In this document: positions 35,048 through 42,095 of the stretch, in pieces
Layout of the letters: each line of letters begins with the position of its first letter
Position numbering within the stretch: position 1 is the stretch's first letter
Assembly (NCBI RefSeq): GCF_000378485.1
Contig: NZ_KB899971.1
Span: 186,001 to 250,000 of the forward strand
DNA length: 64,000 nt
Source: Flavobacterium rivuli WB 3.3-2 = DSM 21788
Lineage (GTDB): Bacteria > Bacteroidota > Bacteroidia > Flavobacteriales > Flavobacteriaceae
Direction: 5' to 3'
Made by a program: the position numbers and the translations under genes
Notes under the pieces: generated by a model
Databases searched by the model: none
What the model was told of the DNA's origin: nothing
Seen by the model: only the letters and a program-made list of their open reading frames with translations

Positions 35048-35099
35048 AGTAATTTTGTTGGGCGTGGTGTTTTAGAAGGCATAAATGCAATTTCTGTTC

Positions 35100-35107
35100 C
35101 AAAAGTA
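35100..35107 (-). promoter_or_regulatory. -7 element of the DUF3108-to-pgi operon
   Basis: The complement reads TACTTTTG, fitting TAnnTTTG, and lies downstream of the terminator at 35119-35146, 52 nt from the ATG. Confidence 0.5.
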
Positions 35108-35111
35108 AGAA

Positions 35112-35241
35112 AACAAAAAAACCCAGTCAAAAATAAGACCGGGTTTTTATGCTATTAACCAACCAAAAACTATAAATTATGAAAATTTTACCTGCATCGA
35201 GAAAAATGTTTACCACTTTCTTTTTTGCGAGTGCAAAGGTA
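35112..35241 (-). ncRNA. Putative short independent transcript (small RNA or attenuated leader)
   Basis: On the minus strand TACCTTTG (complement of 35234-35241), the most common flavobacterial -7 form, precedes a ~115-nt segment ending in a terminator: AACCC.GTC/GAC.GGGTT stem (35119-35146) and a run of seven T. A six-codon frame starting ATGCAGGTAAAA could be a leader peptide. Opposite strand, a 24-codon ATG frame (35179-35253) also exists. The rest of 35048-35349 shows nothing. Confidence 0.45.
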
Positions 35242-35349
35242 CTATGTTTTTAAACTTTTATTTAATAAATTTCAGGTTTAACATAGATAATTCAAACAAT
35301 GGCTATTGGTGTGGGTTAAAATTATGATATCTTTAAAAATAAGGTTGTT

Positions 35350-36510
35350 TTACAGTGTACCCCTTAACTCCTGTTCGCGCTCTATGCTCTCAAACAGGGC
35401 TTTAAAGTTACCTGCGCCAAAACCGCGTGCACCCATTCTTTGTATAATTTCAAAAAACAGTGTAGGGCGGTCTTCAACCGGTTTGGTAAATATCTGTAAC
35501 AGGTATCCTTCCTCATCGGCATCAACCATAATGGCAAGTTTTTGTATCTCTTTAATGTCTTCTTTAAAGGCATCTTTATGTGCACCAAGGCGCGACGGAA
35601 TGGCATCATAATAAGCCTGCGGTGGTGCCGAAAGGAACTCTACGCCACGGCTCTTAAGGTCGCTCACGGTTTTAACAATATCATCTGTAGCAATAGCAAT
35701 GTGCTGTACGCCGGGACCACCGTAAAAATCAAGGTATTCCTCAATTTGGGATTTCTTCATACCCTCTGCCGGCTCGTTAATAGGGAATTTAATCCTGCCG
35801 TTGCCGTTGCTCATTACCTTACTCATTAACGCCGAATATTCGGTATTGATCTGCTTATCATCAAACGATAAAAAGTTTACAAAGCCCATAACGTCTTCAT
35901 ACCATTTTACCCATGTGTTCATTTCGTTCCAGCCCACGTTGCCCACCATGTGGTCTACATACTTAAGGCCTGTAGGTGCAGGATTGTAATCGCTTTTCCA
36001 CTCCCTGTAGCCCGGCAGGAACGTACCGTTGTAGTTTTTACGCTCTACAAACATGTGTACGGTTTCGCCATACGTGTAGATGCCGGAACGTACCACTTCG
36101 CCAAACTCATCTGTCTCAACAGTGGGCTCCATGTAAGGCCTTGCACCGCGAGATGTAGTTTCTTCAAATGATTTGCGTGCATCTTCTACCCAAAGGGCTA
36201 CTATTTTTACGGCATCGCCATGTTTTACAATGTGGTCGTTAAGCGGAGAATCTGCTACGAGCGGCGTAGTAAGCACCAGGCGAATTTTACCCTGCTGCAA
36301 TACATAACTGGCACGGTCGCGCACTCCGGTTTCAAGCCCTGCATAAGCTAACGACTGGTAGCCAAAAGCGGTTTTATAATAATGGGCAGCCTGCTTGGCA
36401 TTACCCACATAAAATTCTACATAATCGGTTCCCATAAGGGGAAGGAAATCCTGTGCGCCTTCAAATATTTTTTCAAGGCCGTATTCTACATTTTTAATTT
36501 CGTTGCTCAT
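35350..36510 (-). CDS. hppD: 4-hydroxyphenylpyruvate dioxygenase
   Basis: 386 residues from the ATG complementary to 36508-36510; an upstream frame extension lies in a repeat and is rejected. Two vicinal-oxygen-chelate halves: DYVEFYVGNAKQAAHYY opens the first. Fe(II) ligands are the His in KYVDHMVGNV, the His in GVQHIAIATDDI and the Glu in LFFEIIQRMG. ARGFGAGNFKALFESIE is the conserved C-terminus. Reaction: 4-hydroxyphenylpyruvate plus O2 to homogentisate. The next enzyme, homogentisate dioxygenase, is encoded upstream on the same strand (36810-37967), separated by repeat modules. Confidence 0.95.
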   Translation of the reverse strand: MSNEIKNVEYGLEKIFEGAQDFLPLMGTDYVEFYVGNAKQAAHYYKTAFGYQSLAYAGLETGVRDRASYVLQQGKIRLVLTTPLVADSPLNDHIVKHGDAVKIVALWVEDARKSFEETTSRGARPYMEPTVETDEFGEVVRSGIYTYGETVHMFVERKNYNGTFLPGYREWKSDYNPAPTGLKYVDHMVGNVGWNEMNTWVKWYEDVMGFVNFLSFDDKQINTEYSALMSKVMSNGNGRIKFPINEPAEGMKKSQIEEYLDFYGGPGVQHIAIATDDIVKTVSDLKSRGVEFLSAPPQAYYDAIPSRLGAHKDAFKEDIKEIQKLAIMVDADEEGYLLQIFTKPVEDRPTLFFEIIQRMGARGFGAGNFKALFESIEREQELRGTL

Positions 36511-36526
36511 AGTTGTATGTTTTTGT

Positions 36527-36715
36527 AGGAGCCTCACCCCAACCCCTCTCCAAAGGAGAGGGGCCAGCTTCACTCCTGATTTTAGTTTTTGTTTTTTCCT
36601 CACCCTAACCCTCTCCAAAGGAGAGGGGATAGCTACACTCAAACTTGCCTACTCATTGTTATATCGTAGAGTGTAGCTGGTTCCCCTCTTGAGAGGGGTT
36701 AGGGGTGTGTTGTTT
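36527..36715. repeat. Stacked CCTCTCCAAAGGAGAGG / CCCCTCTTGAGAGGGG repeat modules
   Basis: Three palindromic modules in a row: CCCCTCTCCAAAGGAGAGGGG, CCCTCTCCAAAGGAGAGGG and CCCCTCTTGAGAGGGG. The flanks CAGCTTCACTC, TAGCTACACTC and GAGTGTAGCTGG are shared with copies at 13601, 30257, 61838 and the array at 50638. They fill the gap between hmgA and hppD. Confidence 0.75.
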
Positions 36716-36768
36716 TTATTAGAGTATAACAATACGACTATACTCTGTTATTAGCTTTTTTTTTGACC

Positions 36769-36806
36769 TCACCCCCTCCCGATAGCTATCGGGAGGGGGT
36801 GAGGTT
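36769..36806. repeat. Perfect 38-bp palindrome next to the hmgA stop
   Basis: Arms CCTCACCCCCTCCCGATAG and its exact complement meet at AGCT. It begins 3 bp from the hmgA stop codon. The GATAGCTATC core recurs at 47738 and 61848. No T tract follows on the minus strand. Confidence 0.8.
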
Positions 36807-36809
36807 TAC

Positions 36810-37967
36810 TTACTCCACCCAGCTTTTATAATACTGCCCATCGTCAAGGCCCATAGCTTCTTCGGTTACCATAAGCGGGCGGAACGTGTCTACCATTACA
36901 GCAAGCTCTTCGGTTATGGTCTTGCCTATGCTGCGTTCCATAGCACCCGGTGCAGGGCCGTGTGGTATGCCTTTAGGGTGCAGGGTTATGTGGCCCTGCT
37001 CTATGTTATTGCGGCTCATAAAGTCGCCATCTACATAGTACAGTACCTCGTCGCTGTCTATATTACTGTGGTTGTATGGTGCCGGTATACTTTTAGGGTG
37101 GTAGTCGTACAGCCTTGGGCAAAACGAGCATACCACAAAAGTATCGGTTTCAAAGGTTTGGTGTACCGGTGGCGGCTGGTGAACACGCCCCGTTATAGGC
37201 TCAAAGTTATGAATGCTAAACGCGTATGGAAAGTTGTACCCATCCCACCCTATAACGTCAAACGGGTGCGTGGCATAGACCACATCGTGCATCATGCCTT
37301 CTTTTTTTATCTTAACAAGAAAATCGCCTTTTTCGTCGTGCGTTTCCAGTACGGTGGGCAGTTTAAAGTCGCGCTCGCAAAACGGCGAATGCTCCAGGTG
37401 CTGCCCGCTCTGATTTTTGTAACGCTTAGGCGTATAAATAGGCGAATGGCTCTCTACATAAAAGAGGCGGTTATCTATAGTGTCAAAATCGATCTGGTAG
37501 ATCATGCCGCGCGGAATAATGAGGTAATCGCCATACTCAAACGGTATGTTGCCCATAAGGGTGCGCAGCGTGCCGGTACCTTTATGGATGAAGATCATCT
37601 CGTCGCTGTCGGCATTTTTGTAAAAGTAGGTGCGCAGCGATTGTTGCGGTGCGGCAAGCCCTATAATACAGTCGCGGTTAACAAGAAGAGCCTTGCGGCT
37701 GTCCAGGAAATCGGCTTCGGGCTTCAGCTCAAAACCTTTTAGCAACAGCGATTTTATATTTTTATCTATGGCTATTTTAGGCTCTACCGAATAGGATTTA
37801 AGTATCTCCTTAACCTGCGTGGGCCTGTGTGTGTGGTACAGCAGTGCCGAGTGGCCATGAAAACCCTCTGTGCCAAAAAGCTGCTCGTAGTACAAACCGC
37901 CATTGGGCTTTTCGAACTGTGTGTGTCGTTTTTGAGGGAAATCCCCCAGTTTGTGGTATAAAGGCAT
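36810..37967 (-). CDS. hmgA: Homogentisate 1,2-dioxygenase
   Basis: 385 residues, the short bacteroidete form. A cupin-fold enzyme: GTLRTLMGNIPFEYGDYLIIPRGMIYQID in the N-terminal half, and in the C-terminal half HLEHSPFCERDFKLP, RVHQPPPVHQTFETD and the HPKGIPHGPAPG segment, which with nearby Glu/His supplies the Fe(II) ligands. Reaction: homogentisate to maleylacetoacetate in tyrosine degradation. It precedes hppD in the presumed transcript. Maleylacetoacetate isomerase and fumarylacetoacetase are not in the window. Confidence 0.92.
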   Translation of the reverse strand: MPLYHKLGDFPQKRHTQFEKPNGGLYYEQLFGTEGFHGHSALLYHTHRPTQVKEILKSYSVEPKIAIDKNIKSLLLKGFELKPEADFLDSRKALLVNRDCIIGLAAPQQSLRTYFYKNADSDEMIFIHKGTGTLRTLMGNIPFEYGDYLIIPRGMIYQIDFDTIDNRLFYVESHSPIYTPKRYKNQSGQHLEHSPFCERDFKLPTVLETHDEKGDFLVKIKKEGMMHDVVYATHPFDVIGWDGYNFPYAFSIHNFEPITGRVHQPPPVHQTFETDTFVVCSFCPRLYDYHPKSIPAPYNHSNIDSDEVLYYVDGDFMSRNNIEQGHITLHPKGIPHGPAPGAMERSIGKTITEELAVMVDTFRPLMVTEEAMGLDDGQYYKSWVE

Positions 37968-38293
37968 GATGATTATCTATTAAATTATAAAAATAAAATG
38001 GCATAGCACCGTAGCCTCATTCCGGGTTGCGTTTAATGAGGAATTTTAAATAGCTTAATAAACCCTGCCATTGCGTAGTCATAGAACAAATATCGTAAAA
38101 ATTTAATTTTAGGCGGTATTTTTTGAAGAAAAATGAAAACGATTGAGAAAAATGGAAGTTACATTGTGAGATAAAAGACGCAAATGTTTAAATATTATAT
38201 TAGGGCACACAATAATGTTTTATTTTTTTGTTCACCTTTACAAATACTATAATTGCAAACTATAAAGTTAACCATTGTAAAGCCCTCTGTTTT
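37968..38293. other. AT-rich intergenic region between divergent genes
   Basis: About 325 bp without a gene. It should hold the promoters of hmgA and of the secreted-protein gene, but no clean TAnnTTTG element was found for either. No repeat was recognised. Confidence 0.5.
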
Positions 38294-39211
38294 ATGAAAT
38301 ACATTTTACTATTCATGCTTGTCAGTATGTTTTGCCATGCACAGGATTATAATAAGGTTACGGCTTATAGGTTGATTGACGAAATGGACGATGGGCCTTG
38401 TTCTCTTGTTACTTATTTTAAAGCAGGCGATTCTTCTTTTGTTTATTCTGCCAGATCTATTGATGCAGTAATGATAAAAAAATTATTAAGCATAAAGAAG
38501 AAAGCTAAAAAATGGAAGAAAACAGGTTTTTGGTGCAGAAAAGGATATATTGGCGGCGACATGATATATAATATGTTCGTTTTTGAAGGAGCTAAAGTAA
38601 ATGACACTCTTTTTACATCAGATGATATTGTGATATTTCCGTCTAAACAAGTAGCATACACAGACAAAAACAAGGAAGTATATAAAGCGTTTAACAATCA
38701 TTTTAAAGCCTTTTTTGACAGAGATTTCAAAGAAGAGAATGAGAATCGTATATTACAAGGAAGAGCAGTTTTAGATTCTATAGGGGTAGATAAAATAGTA
38801 TATAAAGGCAAAGCCGTTACACAATTAAATTTTCAGGACATCAAAAATCAAACGCAATCTTTAAAAGAGATTGATGTATTTGAATCTGAAGAGGATTCTA
38901 TAACAGACTATCTCTATACCTATGAGGCAGACCGCGATATAATTGAAACGAAAAATAACAAGTCGATAGAGTCTGTATTAATAAATAACCCAGGCACATT
39001 TTCTATAGATGGTATTAAAGTGGGAGATAGCGAGGATTTGGTTGTTTATAAATATCCGCAATCTGCAAAGCATACCTATGCTGTCTCGACAAAATTTGAA
39101 GAAATGGAGTATAAGTATGACTACGAAATTACTTTTATAAATAACAAAGGCGGGGCTGTTATAACCGTAGACAAAAAAGTAGTAAGCAGTATAGTAATCA
39201 GACTCGACTGA
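38294..39211 (+). CDS. Secreted protein of unknown function, paralog B
   Basis: 305 residues from ATG 38294, which places a signal peptide (KYILLFMLVSMFCHAQ) at the N-terminus; an upstream in-frame ATG is rejected. It is the paralog of the product of 22591-23523, sharing the KVTAYRLxDE-x-x-DGPCS opening, FFDRDFKEENENR in the middle and a SIDGIKVGDSEDLVVYKYP segment near the end. Codon use is AT-richer than in paralog A. Function unknown, exported by inference. Confidence 0.75.
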   Translation: MKYILLFMLVSMFCHAQDYNKVTAYRLIDEMDDGPCSLVTYFKAGDSSFVYSARSIDAVMIKKLLSIKKKAKKWKKTGFWCRKGYIGGDMIYNMFVFEGAKVNDTLFTSDDIVIFPSKQVAYTDKNKEVYKAFNNHFKAFFDRDFKEENENRILQGRAVLDSIGVDKIVYKGKAVTQLNFQDIKNQTQSLKEIDVFESEEDSITDYLYTYEADRDIIETKNNKSIESVLINNPGTFSIDGIKVGDSEDLVVYKYPQSAKHTYAVSTKFEEMEYKYDYEITFINNKGGAVITVDKKVVSSIVIRLD

Positions 39212-39232
39212 TTTTTTATGACAATAGTGTAA

Positions 39233-39305
39233 GACGCATTCAATGCGTCTCTACCTGAAAACTGCGACTGCGACTGATCACTGACCACTAACCACTGCCA
39301 ACTAA
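39233..39305. repeat. AGACGCATTCAATGCGTCT palindrome and CAGT-type repeat
   Basis: AGACGCATT/AATGCGTCT is a 9-bp-arm palindrome at 39233-39251. It is followed by CTGCGACTGCGACTGATCAC and ACCACTAACCACTGCC, the inverted form of the CAGT repeat at 5427. Confidence 0.55.
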
Positions 39306-39306
39306 A

Positions 39307-39912
39307 CTACTCCCCTTTTGGGAATGCCTTTTTGTTAAACACGATAAGGATACCTACAGCTACAGATATGGCAGCATCGGCAACATTAAAGATGGCATTA
39401 AAGAACGAGAATTCTTTACCGCCTATGCCGGGAATCCATTGCGGAAAATGGGCATCCTTAATAATAGGGAAGTAAAGCATATCTACCACTTTGCCATGAA
39501 GGAACGTACCGTAATGATTTGCCGTATTAAATGTAGCAACCTGGTTAGGCATGCTATGGTCAAAAATTAATCCATAAATAACAGAGTCTATAATGTTACC
39601 AAAAGCACCGGCAAGTATAAGCGCTATAGATACTATAAGGTAAGGCGATTGCTTTTTCTTAACCGCATCCCACAGCCACCAGCCTATACCGCCCACGGCC
39701 ACGATCCTGAAAAGGGTAAGTATAAGCTTACCGTACGATCCCGGAATCTCTGCACCCCACGCCATACCGTCGTTCTCTATAAATTGTATATAAAACCAGC
39801 TAAAAACCTCTTTGGCTTCGCCTAACCTAAAATGGGTCTTTACGTATATTTTAGATATCTGGTCTACCAGCAATACAAGGATTACAATTAAGTAGGCTTT
39901 CTTTAGCGACAT
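39307..39912 (-). CDS. lspA: Lipoprotein signal peptidase (signal peptidase II)
   Basis: 201 residues with four membrane helices. The catalytic aspartates are in FGNIIDSVIYG (usual GNxxDR; Ser follows Asp here) and in FNVADAAISVAV. DQISKIYVKTHFRLGE in the first helix-loop matches the family. It removes signal peptides from prolipoproteins in the inner membrane, serving the many lipobox proteins of this window. At 201 residues it is longer than E. coli LspA owing to an insertion before the second Asp, as is common in Bacteroidetes. Single gene; -7 element at 39929-39936. Confidence 0.93.
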   Translation of the reverse strand: MSLKKAYLIVILVLLVDQISKIYVKTHFRLGEAKEVFSWFYIQFIENDGMAWGAEIPGSYGKLILTLFRIVAVGGIGWWLWDAVKKKQSPYLIVSIALILAGAFGNIIDSVIYGLIFDHSMPNQVATFNTANHYGTFLHGKVVDMLYFPIIKDAHFPQWIPGIGGKEFSFFNAIFNVADAAISVAVGILIVFNKKAFPKGE

Positions 39913-39928
39913 TTTTTAAATTTTACGG

Positions 39929-39936
39929 CAAAAATA
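39929..39936 (-). promoter_or_regulatory. Putative -7 element of lspA
   Basis: The complement reads TATTTTTG, 17 nt before the ATG. Confidence 0.4.
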
Positions 39937-40046
39937 AATTAAATTATTAAACTATCGTCATCACATTGGTGTTAATGAAATGTTTAATGTTATTATTGCC
40001 TCACTTTTTATTTTTAGTTTTGGTTGCCGGTGTTTATTTTATTATT

Positions 40047-40240
40047 ACTACAAAGTTTTTCACGAAGCGCACAAGGTATTGTAAACAGTAGTGTTGTGTA
40101 TGCCGCTTTAAGCGGAAGGACACAAAGCTGGCACGTAAAGCCTTGTGTTCTCCAATCATGATAATCAGGATTGCTACCTTTATCAAAATTGAGCATGGCT
40201 TAGTGTGCTTTGTGAAAAACTTTGTGCATTTTGTGGTAAA
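40047..40240. repeat. ACCACAAAG-type inverted-repeat element, copy 3
   Basis: Left ACTACAAAGTTTTTCACGAAG, right GTGAAAAACTTTGTGCATTT and TGTGGTAAA. The internal stem GCCGCTTTAAGCGG is like copies 2 and 5. A 60-codon frame inside it is repeat-derived. Confidence 0.75.
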
Positions 40241-40336
40241 AATCAGACTATTGTAATTACCAATACTATTGTGTTTTAAATCCTATCGTTTTAAACGCTC
40301 ATTTTCTTAACAAAACTTTAACCGCACTTTAGTTCG

Positions 40337-40374
40337 TTTGGTTCGGTTATATCCGAACTAACAATGTATCTTTG
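40337..40374 (+). promoter_or_regulatory. Promoter with palindromic operator candidate before the efflux regulator
   Basis: TTTG (40337-40340) and TATCTTTG (40367-40374) form a -33/-7 pair with a 26-bp spacer. GTTCGG-TTATAT-CCGAAC (40341-40358) is a perfect inverted repeat within the spacer, so a dimer bound there would block transcription. The MarR/GbsR-type regulator encoded next is the obvious candidate. Confidence 0.6.
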
Positions 40375-40402
40375 TCTAAATTTTTCAGAAAGAAGCAATG
40401 AT

Positions 40403-40888
40403 ATGGATGTTATAAAAGAACGGGAAGAACTAATAGAAATGTTTGGTGTTCATTTTGAGAATGTACACCACCTGCCACCATTGGGTTCCCGCATATTGGC
40501 CACACTTATTATAGATACCTGCAGCCGCAAAACTACGTTTGAAGATATTATAGAACTTACCGGAGCCAGCAAAAGTTCGGTTTCTACAAATCTTAACCTG
40601 CTGCTTAAAATTGGCAAGATTACCTATTATACCCTGCCGGGCGACCGCAAAAAATACTACAAGCCTTCTCCCTTTAGCGAACGTTTTGACAACTACATGA
40701 AAATGATAGCGTTCGAAAAACAAATTATAGACCGCATGGTACATTACCGCGAGGTGCACAGGGGCTGCCCCGAAGAAGAACTGGAACTGCAGCGCACACG
40801 CACGTATAAGGAACATGTACTGCAAATGGAAGAGATACTGCAATCTACCATTAACAAGTTTAAGGCACTGGAGGAACTCGAAAACTAA
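40403..40888 (+). CDS. MarR/GbsR-type transcriptional regulator of the RND operon
   Basis: 161 residues from ATG 40403; an in-frame start at 40364 precedes the -7 element and is rejected. A winged helix-turn-helix lies at ~25-90 (SRILATLIIDTCSRKTTFED, ELTGASKSSVSTNLNLLLKI, KITYYTLPGDRKKYY), the pattern of GbsR-like MarR relatives. The C-terminal half is helical. It is the first gene of the RND efflux operon, with 37 bp to the adaptor gene, and probably represses the operon until a drug or metabolite binds. The palindrome in its promoter supports autorepression. Confidence 0.88.
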   Translation: MDVIKEREELIEMFGVHFENVHHLPPLGSRILATLIIDTCSRKTTFEDIIELTGASKSSVSTNLNLLLKIGKITYYTLPGDRKKYYKPSPFSERFDNYMKMIAFEKQIIDRMVHYREVHRGCPEEELELQRTRTYKEHVLQMEEILQSTINKFKALEELEN

Positions 40889-40925
40889 AAAATCATCATA
40901 CATACATAAACAAACAGGCAAATCA

Positions 40926-42092
40926 ATGAAGAATACAATTTTTACAGGAGCTATAGCGGCACTTATACTGCTTAGCAGTTGTGGCAAGAGCAAAGAGGAG
41001 ACAGATGCGGCAGCAACGGCAGCAGCAGCCCCAAAGGCATATAAAACGGTAGAGGTACAGCCCATGTCGGCTACGTTAAATAACGATTATCCCGCCAGTA
41101 TACAGGGGCAGCAAAATATAGAAATTCGCCCAAGGGTAGAAGGCTATATCGATAAAATATTTGTAGATGAAGGTGCCGTAGTTAAGGCAGGACAGCCTTT
41201 ATTTAAAATCAGTGCCCCGCAGTATGAGCAGGAAGTGCGCACGGCAACGGCAAGCATTAAGAGTGCACAGGCCGATGTTAGCGCAGCAAGGCTTGCCGTT
41301 AATAAGGTTAAGCCACTGGTAGACAAAGAAATTGTAAGTAAGTACGAGTTAGAGTCGGCGCAGTTTAACTACGAGGCGGCAATGGCTACACTGGCACAGG
41401 CTAATGCAGCCCTTGCCAATGCTAAGACCAACCTGGGCTATACTACGGTAACCAGCCCGGTAAACGGTGTTGTCGGTTCTATACCTTTCCGTTTAGGTAG
41501 TTTGGTAAGCTCTGCCAATGCGGAGCCACTAACTACAGTATCGAGCATTGGTAATGTATATGCTTATTTCGCCTTTAACGAAAAACAATTGCTTGCCCTT
41601 ACTAAAGACAGCACCAATGTATCGTTAGCCGCAAAAATTAAAGAGATACCTGCCGTAAGCCTGTTACTTGCAGATGGTACGGAGTATGGCGAAAAAGGTA
41701 AGATAGAAACTATAAACGGTTTGATAAACACAGCAACAGGATCTGTAAACCTGCGTGCACGTTTTCCTAACAGCAAAGGCATTATACGTAGTGGGAGCAG
41801 TACTAAGGTAAGGATTCCTCAGGATGTAAAAAACAAGATCATCGTGCCGCAAAGTGCTACCTTCGAGCTTCAGGATAAACGTTTTGCAGCGATAGTGGGT
41901 AAAGACGGTAAAACGCAAAATGCAGTTATAACAATAAACGAAAATGCTGTAGGCAACTATTATGTGGTAGAAAGCGGCCTTAAGGCAGGCGACCAGATTG
42001 TTATAGAGGGTGTGGCTAACCTTAAAGAAGGTACCCAGATTAAGGCTACCCCGGAGAGTGCCGAGAAAGTTTATGCAAACCTAAATAAATAG
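40926..42092 (+). CDS. RND efflux periplasmic adaptor (membrane fusion) lipoprotein
   Basis: 388 residues from ATG 40926. Lipobox ILLSSC puts a lipidated Cys at ~20, then an Ala-rich linker. HlyD/AcrA-type architecture: lipoyl half-motifs EIRPRVEGYIDKIFVDEGAVVKAGQPLF and NLGYTTVTSPVNGVVG flank a helical hairpin (~95-160, Ala-rich). A beta-barrel and a membrane-proximal domain follow. It bridges the pump encoded 4 nt downstream and the outer-membrane channel. Confidence 0.95.
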   Translation: MKNTIFTGAIAALILLSSCGKSKEETDAAATAAAAPKAYKTVEVQPMSATLNNDYPASIQGQQNIEIRPRVEGYIDKIFVDEGAVVKAGQPLFKISAPQYEQEVRTATASIKSAQADVSAARLAVNKVKPLVDKEIVSKYELESAQFNYEAAMATLAQANAALANAKTNLGYTTVTSPVNGVVGSIPFRLGSLVSSANAEPLTTVSSIGNVYAYFAFNEKQLLALTKDSTNVSLAAKIKEIPAVSLLLADGTEYGEKGKIETINGLINTATGSVNLRARFPNSKGIIRSGSSTKVRIPQDVKNKIIVPQSATFELQDKRFAAIVGKDGKTQNAVITINENAVGNYYVVESGLKAGDQIVIEGVANLKEGTQIKATPESAEKVYANLNK

Positions 42093-42095
42093 TAC

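Noticed and set aside
35179-35253. 24-codon ATG frame on the plus strand between the HPPD and DUF3108 genes
   Set aside because: It overlaps a minus-strand promoter and terminator pair; nothing supports translation, though it cannot be fully excluded.
36769-36806. Rho-independent terminator of hmgA
   Set aside because: The palindrome has no T tract on the coding strand and belongs to a dispersed repeat family, so it is listed as a repeat.
40014-40196. 60-codon ORF on the minus strand near lspA
   Set aside because: It lies largely within an ACCACAAAG-type element and has no protein-like composition.
40364-40402. Earlier in-frame start for the MarR/GbsR-type regulator
   Set aside because: That ATG lies upstream of and within the -7 element, so it would not be transcribed.
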